Positions 44,601 through 51,418 of a stretch of DNA of 64,000 nucleotides are shown here, in pieces. Within the stretch, counting starts at the first letter, position 1, and the number at the start of each line of letters is the position of its first letter. The notes under the pieces are model-generated. The model did no database searches, was not told the origin of the DNA, and was given only the letters and a program-made list of their open reading frames with translations. The position numbers and the translations under genes were made by a program. Location of the stretch: the NCBI RefSeq assembly GCF_006440675.2, contig NZ_CP083951.1:1550001-1614000 (forward strand), written 5' to 3'. The DNA comes from Mesorhizobium sp. B2-8-5. Its GTDB lineage: Bacteria; Pseudomonadota; Alphaproteobacteria; Rhizobiales; Rhizobiaceae.

Positions 44601-45325
44601 TTCTTCGCCAAAGTCGATGCTTCCGCCAGCGTGACGCTCTCGGGCGCCGCGCGGAGCGGCAGGAAGCCGCGCGCCAGCGACAGCACATATTTGCTGTATT
44701 CGGTCAGCAGCACGCGCAGTGCTTCCGGCTTGGTCAGCCAGCCGCCATTGCCGAGATTGGTGTTGACCACCGGATAGGGCTCGAGGCGCGCGCCATGCAG
44801 CAGCCGGCTCATTTCGAGCAGGCTGCGCGGCATGTGGTAATTGTTGGTGACGATGATGATGCTGCCATAGGCGTGGTTCTCCACCCATTTGGCGCTTTCC
44901 TCGGCATTGCCGATGGTGTCGAGCGCAGCGCGGTCGATATCGACGCAGCAGGAGAAGAGCTGCTTGTCGCCGCCCATTGCCGCCTGCAACTGGCGCTTGG
45001 TGGCCGATGGATGGACGCCGCTGATCAGCAGGCGTTCGCCTTTGCCGGAGGCTAGCAGGTCCATCGCCGCGTCGAGCCGCGACTGGCCGCCGGTGAGCAC
45101 GATGATGGCGTCGGCCCTGGCCGGGTTGAGCGGGGTGGTCATATGGCTGACCTTGTCGGCGAACCAGCCGAAGCCGCCGGCAAAAAGCACCAGCGCGGCG
45201 AGAATGATGAAACCGCAGACGCGCAGGGCAAACCTCAAACGGCCCGACGTGGCGGAAGCAGCGGCGCGGGCATGCACCACCGGCATCCGTCCAGTTGTCC
45301 CGATCGACTCCCGCGCTTCCATCAT
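44597..45325 (-). CDS. ydcF: YdcF family protein
   Basis: The 242-residue protein has one N-terminal membrane helix (FALRVCGFIILAALVLFAGGFGWF) and a YdcF/SanA-like domain: ADAIIVLTGGQSRLDAAMDLLASGKGERLLISG, then IIIVTNNYHMPRSLLEMSRLL. The family has roles in cell-envelope metabolism and in S-adenosylmethionine binding (E. coli YdcF), but the reaction is unclear. It follows ftsX at a distance of 157 bases. Confidence 0.93.
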   Translation of the reverse strand: MMEARESIGTTGRMPVVHARAAASATSGRLRFALRVCGFIILAALVLFAGGFGWFADKVSHMTTPLNPARADAIIVLTGGQSRLDAAMDLLASGKGERLLISGVHPSATKRQLQAAMGGDKQLFSCCVDIDRAALDTIGNAEESAKWVENHAYGSIIIVTNNYHMPRSLLEMSRLLHGARLEPYPVVNTNLGNGGWLTKPEALRVLLTEYSKYVLSLARGFLPLRAAPESVTLAEASTLAKN

Positions 45326-45482
45326 CCCCAGGTTAATCCCGAAAGCATCCCATGGTTAACTCCGAAATGCGGCCTTTGATAGGTAACACGGCGCACATTG
45401 CGTTACGGCAAGTGTCTCATCTGTGATCGTTGTCCTGTTTGGATACAACGCTTTGCGCCGATTTTCGGTCTGAGCTCATGGG

Positions 45483-46475
45483 TCAGCCCGCATCCGGTTG
45501 GCGAACGTCGATGTCGCTGAGATAGGTGACGACGGTCGCGTGCGAGGTCGCCGCTGTCAGCGCGCCGATCACCAGCACCATCAGGCCGACGCCGAAATAG
45601 CCGGCGGAACCGATGGCGAAATTGCCGAACAAAGCGGTGGCCTGGTCGGCCTGGGGCGTGGCCATGTTGCGCGACGACCACCAGGAAAAGACGATGAAGA
45701 CGGCGATCGCCAGAGCGCCGCCGGCAGCCGCGCCCTTCATGCCGGTGACCAGGAAGTGCCAGCGGAATTCGCGCGCGATGAAGCGCGCCTCGGCGCCGAC
45801 GAAATGCAGCACCTCGATGATATGGCCGTTGCCGGCCATGGCGCCGCGTGTGGCGAACACCACCGTCAGCACGGTCGCCGAAAGCATCAGCACCAGCACG
45901 GCGATGCCGATCGTCACCGTCGTGTGCGCCATGGCAACCAGACGGTCGACCCAGGTACGATGATCGTCGAGCGCGGCGGTCGGGATCTTGGGTGTGATGG
46001 CGGCGCGCATGGCGGCAAAGTCCGGCGGGCTGACCTCGTCGATGGTGACGATGATAAGGCGCGGCACCGGCAGTTCATCGATGTTGAGGCCGCTGCCCAG
46101 CCATGGCTCCAGAAGGCGCGCCGTCGCCTCGCGGTCGATGATCTTGGTGCCCTTCACGCCGGGGAACTCGCCGGCGATCTGCGAGGCCTGCGCAAGGGCA
46201 GCCTCCATGTCGAGGCCGTCGGCCGGCTTGATCTGGATCGTCGCCTCGCGCGAGATCTGGTTCTCCCAGACGGAGGCGGTATCGCGCACCAGCGTCACCG
46301 CGCCGAAGGTGAGGCAGGACAGGAAGGTCATGATGGCGATGACCAGCACCAGTGCCCGCCCGGCGATGTTCTGCGCCGGCACGATCGGCGCCGTCTTGCG
46401 CTGCACACGCCGGACCGTCACCGACGCCTCGGCGTCGGCTTCATCGTGCAGGTGATCGGCCGGAAAGTCAGTCAT
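45483..46475 (-). CDS. ftsX: Cell division protein FtsX
   Basis: The 330-residue protein has a basic cytoplasmic N-terminus, a first membrane helix (ALVLVIAIMTFLSCLTFGAVTL), a periplasmic loop of about 100 residues and three more helices (about 175-200, 225-250, 280-305). This is the FtsX layout. With FtsE it controls peptidoglycan hydrolases at the septum. It overlaps ftsE by eight bases. Confidence 0.94.
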   Translation of the reverse strand: MTDFPADHLHDEADAEASVTVRRVQRKTAPIVPAQNIAGRALVLVIAIMTFLSCLTFGAVTLVRDTASVWENQISREATIQIKPADGLDMEAALAQASQIAGEFPGVKGTKIIDREATARLLEPWLGSGLNIDELPVPRLIIVTIDEVSPPDFAAMRAAITPKIPTAALDDHRTWVDRLVAMAHTTVTIGIAVLVLMLSATVLTVVFATRGAMAGNGHIIEVLHFVGAEARFIAREFRWHFLVTGMKGAAAGGALAIAVFIVFSWWSSRNMATPQADQATALFGNFAIGSAGYFGVGLMVLVIGALTAATSHATVVTYLSDIDVRQPDAG

Positions 46476-47127
46476 AGACGTCCAGCCTTCCGCCGGCCAG
46501 AATCATGCGGCGCGCATCGACCTGCTCCATCAGGCCGAGGTCGTGGGTGGCGATGACCACGGCTGTGCCCAGCCGGTTGAGCTCGATGAACAGCCTGAGC
46601 AGCCGGCGCGCCAGCGGCGGATCGACGTTGCCGGTAGGCTCGTCGGCAAGCAGGATCTCCGGCTGCTCGATCAAGGCCCGGGCAATCGCGGCGCGCTGCT
46701 TCTCGCCGCCCGAAAGCACCGGCGGCAGGACATGCATGCGGTCGCCGAGGCCGACCCATTTCAGAAGCTCGGTCACGTCGGTACGATAGCTCGCTTCCTC
46801 GCGCCCGCGCACGCGCAACGGCAGCGCGACATTCTCGTAGGTGGTCATGTGGTCGAGCAGGCGGAAATCCTGGAACACCACGCCGATGCGGCGGCGCAGC
46901 AGCGGCAGTTCGCCGCGCGAGATGCGCGAGCGGTCCTTGCCGAAGATGGTGATCAGGCCGCGCGTCGGCTTCAGCGACATGAATAAAAGGCGCAGCAAGG
47001 TCGTCTTGCCGGCACCCGAGGGGCCGCTCAGGAACTGAAAGGAGCGCTCCGGAATGTGCAGGGAGATGTCGCGGAGGATCTCCGGACCCATGCCATAGCG
47101 GAGGCCGACATTTTCGAAGCGGATCAC
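46468..47127 (-). CDS. ftsE: Cell division ATP-binding protein FtsE
   Basis: The protein has 219 residues from the GTG at 47127 (VIRFENVGLRYG), the usual FtsE length; the longer frame starts at TTG with no good site. Walker A is GPSGAGKT at 35-42, signature LSGGEKQR at 138-145 and Walker B LLADEPTGNVD. It is the ATPase of the FtsEX complex. A CtrA-type box lies 70 bases upstream. Confidence 0.96.
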   Translation of the reverse strand: MIRFENVGLRYGMGPEILRDISLHIPERSFQFLSGPSGAGKTTLLRLLFMSLKPTRGLITIFGKDRSRISRGELPLLRRRIGVVFQDFRLLDHMTTYENVALPLRVRGREEASYRTDVTELLKWVGLGDRMHVLPPVLSGGEKQRAAIARALIEQPEILLADEPTGNVDPPLARRLLRLFIELNRLGTAVVIATHDLGLMEQVDARRMILAGGRLDVYD

Positions 47128-47196
47128 GTTCGGCGACCTGAAACTTTCGGCGGCGACGCGCCACAATCTACTTTAACCGACCATCGGCCGGCATGG

Positions 47197-47211
47197 TTAA
47201 CCGGCGGTTAA
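47197..47211. promoter_or_regulatory. Candidate CtrA binding site
   Basis: TTAA-CCGGCGG-TTAA is a perfect match to the TTAA-N7-TTAA consensus of the alphaproteobacterial cell-cycle regulator CtrA. Half sites TTAACC occur at 47173 and 47259. It lies between divergent ftsE and the membrane protein at 47308. Confidence 0.7.
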
Positions 47212-47307
47212 TTTTGCAATGTTCAGCGCGCATCAAAGCCATTCCGGTGGGGAAGCGTTAACCAATTCCGTTTACGCAAAAGAAACGAAGACTGCACTGG
47301 TGCCGTA

Positions 47308-47937
47308 ATGGCTGACGAGAGAACCGCGCGCCCTGTTTCCGGCGAAATCATGACCGGCACGGCAACAAATGCCGCGCCGGAGCGCGTCATGTTCGATGCA
47401 GCCGATATCGTCGATGCCGATTATGTGGTGCTGCCGCGATTTGCCGCGGCGCCGTCGGCGCCCCCGCCGCAGATCCCTCCGACGCCTTCGATCGAAGGCA
47501 TGGGCATGCTGCGCAAACCGGAAGCCGTGCCGTCGCGATCCTCGCGCGGCGGCCCGATGTTCTGGATCGCCGGCGTCGGCATAGCGCTGATCTCCTTCTG
47601 GGTGTCGGGCGGTCATGCGCTGGTCCGGCAAAGCCCCTTTTGGGCGGCCGCGGCGCCGGCGAGCGCGCTCACCATTTCCGGCTTAACGTCGCGCATCGAT
47701 GAATCGGGCTTGAAGCCGGTGCTGTTCGTGGATGGCGAGGCGGCCAATGACGGGACGAGGTCGCAAACGCTGCCGCCGCTCGAAATCCGCGTCACCGACA
47801 ACAATTCCAACATCATCCGCTACAGGCTGGGGACATCTAACCGCTCGCTGGCGCCCGGCGAAAGATTCGGCTTTTCCAGCCGCTTCGATGTGCCTAAAGA
47901 CGGCGTAAGAACCGTCGCAGTCATCTTCGCAGGCTAG
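47308..47937 (+). CDS. Membrane-anchored hypothetical protein, DUF3426-like
   Basis: This is a 209-residue protein with a disordered proline-rich N-terminus, one membrane helix at about 86-104 (FWIAGVGIALISFWVSGG) and an extracytoplasmic beta-rich C-terminus (SRIDESGLKPVLFVDGEAAND, then APGERFGFSSRFDVPKDGVRTVAVIF). In related genomes the gene divergent from ftsE is a zinc-ribbon/DUF3426 protein; no CxxC pairs are present here, so only the C-terminal half resembles that family. The function is unknown. Confidence 0.85.
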   Translation: MADERTARPVSGEIMTGTATNAAPERVMFDAADIVDADYVVLPRFAAAPSAPPPQIPPTPSIEGMGMLRKPEAVPSRSSRGGPMFWIAGVGIALISFWVSGGHALVRQSPFWAAAAPASALTISGLTSRIDESGLKPVLFVDGEAANDGTRSQTLPPLEIRVTDNNSNIIRYRLGTSNRSLAPGERFGFSSRFDVPKDGVRTVAVIFAG

Positions 47938-47945
47938 ACGGGTCG

Positions 47946-48075
47946 ATATTCAGGTGAGGCCGGCCTGCAAATAGCGGCTTCCTGCGCGTCCGGCCTTCGC
48001 CGGCCGAAGTACTTAGGAGTGGCGTAGCAGTTAAATTGAGGCTACGGCCGGCGTAGGCCGGTGCTCACGTACGCC
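47946..48075. repeat. Intergenic repeat, family D
   Basis: Begins TATTCAGGTGAGGCCGGCC, like the copy at 37494, and contains the inverted pairs GGCCTTCGCCGGCC and GCCGGCGTAGGCCGGTG. It fills the gap before hpt and ends near its ribosome site. Confidence 0.75.
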
Positions 48076-48094
48076 GATTTTTGAAGGAAAAACT

Positions 48095-48637
48095 ATGCCA
48101 GTTGTGCGTGGCAAGGACATTGAGGTCCTGTTTTCGGCGTCGGCGATCGCGCGCCGCAATCTCGAACTCGCCAAGGAAATCGCCGGGCGCGACTATCACG
48201 ACCTGCTGGTGATCTCGATCCTCAAGGGATCGTTCGTCTTCGCCGCCGATCTCATCCGCGCCATGCATGATGTCGGCCTGTCGCCGGAAGTCGAGTTCAT
48301 CTTCATTTCCAGCTACGGCGCCGGCACCACGAGCGGCGAGGTCAGGGTGCTGCGCGACATCGACAATGAGGTCGCCGGCCGCGATGTGCTGTTGATCGAC
48401 GACATACTGGAATCCGGCAAGACGCTTTCCTTCACCCGCGACCTGATGCTTTCGCGCGGCGCCAAGAGCTGCGCCATTGCCGTGCTGCTCGACAAGCGCA
48501 TGCGCCGCCAGACCTCGCTCAACGCCGACTATGTCGGCTTCGACTGCCCGGACTATTTCGTCGTCGGCTACGGCATGGACGTCGCCCATGCCTTCCGCGA
48601 ACTGCCGTTTGTCGGGGTCGTCAAGGGCGACGCCTGA
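48095..48637 (+). CDS. hpt: Hypoxanthine phosphoribosyltransferase
   Basis: This 180-residue type I phosphoribosyltransferase has the PRPP-binding motif VLLIDDILESGKTL and the flexible-loop SSYGAGTTSGEVRV. FDCPDYFVVGYGMDVAHAFRELPFVG is the usual purine-specificity C-terminal segment. It salvages hypoxanthine and guanine to IMP and GMP. It precedes cpdR by 83 bases. Confidence 0.96.
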   Translation: MPVVRGKDIEVLFSASAIARRNLELAKEIAGRDYHDLLVISILKGSFVFAADLIRAMHDVGLSPEVEFIFISSYGAGTTSGEVRVLRDIDNEVAGRDVLLIDDILESGKTLSFTRDLMLSRGAKSCAIAVLLDKRMRRQTSLNADYVGFDCPDYFVVGYGMDVAHAFRELPFVGVVKGDA

Positions 48638-48720
48638 GGAGGCGCAGGAGTCGTTCCGAAAAGCCGCCGTTCGTTAGAATTTTCAGAAAACGTCAACGTT
48701 TCGGCGGCATCTATCTCGGC

Positions 48721-49092
48721 ATGGCAAAGCTTCTGATCGTCGAGGACGATGAGTCCGTCCGCACCCTCGCCGCCCGCGCCCTGGAGCGCGACGGCCACAA
48801 TGTCACCATTGCCACCGACGGTGCGCAGGGCCTGGACATGATCCGGCGGGCCCGTGGCGGCTACGATCTGGTGGTGTCCGACATCCGCATGCCGGAAATG
48901 GACGGCATCGAGATGGCCACGGCGGCCGCGAGGGAATTCCCGACGATGAGGATCGTGCTGATGACCGGCTATGCCGATCAGCGCGAGCGCGCCGAGGAAC
49001 TCAACGGCATCATCCTCGATGTCGTGCAAAAGCCGTTCACGCTTGCCGAGATCCGCGCCCGTGTCGGCAAGGCATTAAGCTGCTTCGCTTGA
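48721..49092 (+). CDS. cpdR: Single-domain response regulator CpdR
   Basis: The 123-residue receiver has no output domain. The acidic pocket VEDDE, the phosphoacceptor D54 in VVSDIRMPEMDG, the T in LMTGYAD and the K of QKPFTLAEIRARV are all present. The match is to CpdR1, which in Caulobacter and Sinorhizobium localises ClpXP to degrade CtrA and other cell-cycle proteins. Its last 18 bases overlap the convergent EamA gene. Confidence 0.95.
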   Translation: MAKLLIVEDDESVRTLAARALERDGHNVTIATDGAQGLDMIRRARGGYDLVVSDIRMPEMDGIEMATAAAREFPTMRIVLMTGYADQRERAEELNGIILDVVQKPFTLAEIRARVGKALSCFA

Positions 49093-50031
49093 GACCGCGC
49101 CGGCCGCCGGCGCGGCCCTTCGCCGACGCCCGCCGCTGAGCGCAAGCAGGCCGGCGCCGATGATCAGCGCCGCGCCCAGCACGGTCGTTTCGCGCGGCAC
49201 CTCGGCGAAGAACAGGAAACCCCACAGCGGCGACCAGAGAATGCCGGTGTATTCGAACGTGGCGACGCGGTTGGCCGGCGCCATGCGGTAGGCCTGCGAC
49301 AGCAGGATCATGCCGGCGGAAGCGACGAAGCCGCAGGCGGCCATCTTGAGGAAATCCGGCATCGTCGGCCACACCCATGGCCGCACCAGGAATTCGATGC
49401 TCGGATGCGCCGCGTGGGTGATGCCGGCGAGATGAAAGACGGCGGCGACGGCAACGGCGCCGCTGAGGTACGCGCCGTTCTGGTAGAAGGCCATCACAGT
49501 CGACGATTCGGTGTCGCCGATGCGGCGCGCCATCAACTGCGAAAAGCCGTAGAGGAAGGCCGAGCCGAGCGACAGCAGCGCCGCCCAGTCGAACACGCCG
49601 GCGCCTGGACGCACCATCACCAGCACGCCGACCAGGCCGATCAGCACAGTCGCCAGCGTCTTCCAGGAGACGCGCTCGCCGAGATAGGGACCGGCCATCG
49701 CCATGATGAACAGCGGCGCCATGAAATAGAGCGCCACCGCGTCGGCCAGCGGCAGTGCGGCGATCGCCAGATAGTAGACCGTGTAGGACGAGAACTGGAT
49801 GAAGGCGCGCAGCGTCAGCATGCCGAAGCGCTTCGACAGCACCGCCTTCAGGCCGACATCGGCCTGGACGAGCACGATCAGGATCGGCAGCGCGACAATG
49901 GCGCGGATCGCCATCACCTCGGTCACCGGATAGCCGCTCGACACCGCCTTCACCAGCGGATCCTGCAGCGAAAAGACCAGCACGCCGAGGCACAGGCTCA
50001 GAATGCCTAGCACCATCCGGTTCTGCATCAA
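49075..50031 (-). CDS. EamA/DMT family transporter
   Basis: The 318-residue protein has ten helices in two EamA repeats (LCLGVLVFSLQDPLVKAVSSGYPVTEVMAIRAIVALPI; later GFVASAGMILLSQAYRMAPANRVATFEYTGILWSPLWGFLFF). The family exports small metabolites. Its 3' end overlaps cpdR by 18 bases on the opposite strand. The LysR gene at 50397 diverges from it across 365 bases of repeats. Confidence 0.93.
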   Translation of the reverse strand: MMQNRMVLGILSLCLGVLVFSLQDPLVKAVSSGYPVTEVMAIRAIVALPILIVLVQADVGLKAVLSKRFGMLTLRAFIQFSSYTVYYLAIAALPLADAVALYFMAPLFIMAMAGPYLGERVSWKTLATVLIGLVGVLVMVRPGAGVFDWAALLSLGSAFLYGFSQLMARRIGDTESSTVMAFYQNGAYLSGAVAVAAVFHLAGITHAAHPSIEFLVRPWVWPTMPDFLKMAACGFVASAGMILLSQAYRMAPANRVATFEYTGILWSPLWGFLFFAEVPRETTVLGAALIIGAGLLALSGGRRRRAAPAAGAVSSEAA

Positions 50032-50059
50032 TGTCGGCCCCCCGCGAGCCGTTGGTTAT

Positions 50060-50115
50060 TCAATTCACACAATTCCGGACGGAAAACCGCTGGGCTCTTT
50101 TCCTGGAATTGCTCG
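50060..50115. repeat. Intergenic repeat, family C fragment
   Basis: CACAATTCCGGACGGAAAACC and TCTTTTCCTGGAATTGCTC correspond to the right half of the 24026 copy. Confidence 0.75.
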
Positions 50116-50116
50116 T

Positions 50117-50154
50117 AGAGCAGGATGACGCTTCGCTGAACCGTCATCCTGCTC
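50117..50154. repeat. Palindromic intergenic repeat, left partner (family A-prime)
   Basis: GAGCAGGATGACGC and CCGTCATCCTGCTC form a stem around TTCGCTGAA. Same layout as 10574-10614 and, as there, followed by a family A element. Confidence 0.8.
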
Positions 50155-50169
50155 CAACTGTTGTCGTTT

Positions 50170-50218
50170 GAGCATGATCTTGTCCGAAAACCGGTTCCCG
50201 CTTTTCGGCATCATGCTC
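50170..50218. repeat. REP-like palindromic repeat (family A)
   Basis: Starts GAGCATGATC and ends CATCATGCTC, with CCGAAAACCGG and GCTTTTCGG in the centre. The remaining 178 bases up to the LysR ATG at 50397 show no gene. Confidence 0.9.
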
Positions 50219-50396
50219 GTAAAAAGAACCCGCTACCATTTTCAGGCAGCGGGTACGAGTGAGGACTCTTCGATTGGTCCGCGGCCGATTTCGCGGTCGC
50301 ATATCCAATGGGTATGGCGACTATCCTGCGGTGTTTGACATCTTGCAAACGAATTGGAATGATGCCAGCAATCAAATTTTCTTATGGCGGAACTCG

Positions 50397-51281
50397 ATGA
50401 AGCCCGTGCTCGACAGCGACCTCCTGCGCACCTTCGTGGCGGTGGCCGAAACCGGCAATTTCACCCGCGCGGCGGAGAAAGCCGGGCGCACGCAATCGGC
50501 CGTGTCGATGCAGATGAAGAAGCTGGAGGACATGGTCGGCGACGATCTGTTCGAGCGCGGCTCGCGCGGCGTGGCATTGACGCGCCGCGGCAGCGAATTG
50601 ATCTCGAACGCGCGGCGGATCGTCTCGCTGCTCGACGAGACGGCCGCCTCGCTGGTGGCGCCGCCGCTCGGCGGGCTGGTGCGCATCGGCATCCCGGCCG
50701 AATATGGCCGGTCGATCCTGTCGCGGGCACTCGGCGAATTCGCCAAGCGCCATCCGCGCGTCGAGGTCACGGTGCGCTACGCGCATTCTGATTCGCAGGT
50801 AAGGGCGCTCGCGGCGGGCGAGCTCGATCTCGCGGTGGTGTTCGAATGGGAGGGCTCTTCCGGCGGCGAGGTGCTGATGCACGACCCCACGGTGTGGGTG
50901 ACGTCGACGCTGCACCACATGCATGAGGAAAGGCCGGTGCCGATCGCGCTTTACAGCCGCAACGGCTGGTGCCGCGACTTCGCTATCAAGTCGCTGCAGC
51001 AGCGCGGCCTCGACTACCGGGTCGCTTATACGAGCGACACCAATGGCGGCCTGACGCTCGCCGTCACTTCCGGCCTGGCGATCGCGCCGATTTCGCGCAG
51101 CAACATCCCGGACGATTGCCGCGAACTGACGGTCGCCGACGGTTTCGGCGACATCGATTCCTCCAATGTTGTCCTGCACCGCAATCCGTTGGCGACCGGC
51201 GAGGCGATCGACGGTATGGAGAATGCGATCCGCGAGGCCTTCATGCTGACCCGGCAGGCACCGGTTGCGGCCGGTCTTTGA
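50397..51281 (+). CDS. LysR family transcriptional regulator
   Basis: The protein has 294 residues from the ATG at 50397 (MKPVLDSDLLRTFVAVAETGNFTRAAEKAGRTQSAVSMQMKKLE). The N-terminal helix-turn-helix is followed by a substrate-binding-like domain (VRIGIPAEYGRSILSRALGEFAKRHPRVEV). Such LrhA/HexA-like regulators with TQSAVSMQ helices control motility, metabolism or efflux. The divergent EamA transporter is a possible target, although 365 bases separate them. Confidence 0.94.
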   Translation: MKPVLDSDLLRTFVAVAETGNFTRAAEKAGRTQSAVSMQMKKLEDMVGDDLFERGSRGVALTRRGSELISNARRIVSLLDETAASLVAPPLGGLVRIGIPAEYGRSILSRALGEFAKRHPRVEVTVRYAHSDSQVRALAAGELDLAVVFEWEGSSGGEVLMHDPTVWVTSTLHHMHEERPVPIALYSRNGWCRDFAIKSLQQRGLDYRVAYTSDTNGGLTLAVTSGLAIAPISRSNIPDDCRELTVADGFGDIDSSNVVLHRNPLATGEAIDGMENAIREAFMLTRQAPVAAGL

Positions 51282-51418
51282 ATTCTGGAACTGCGTCCGA
51301 TTTGCAGCAGTTTGCCGATAGAATTCGCGCCCCTTTGGCGATGTCGAACAAGCGCAGGATCGGGTGACGGGTCCAAGTTTCGGCGTAGGTGGCGGAAATC
51401 CGGAAGGCGTATGCGAGC

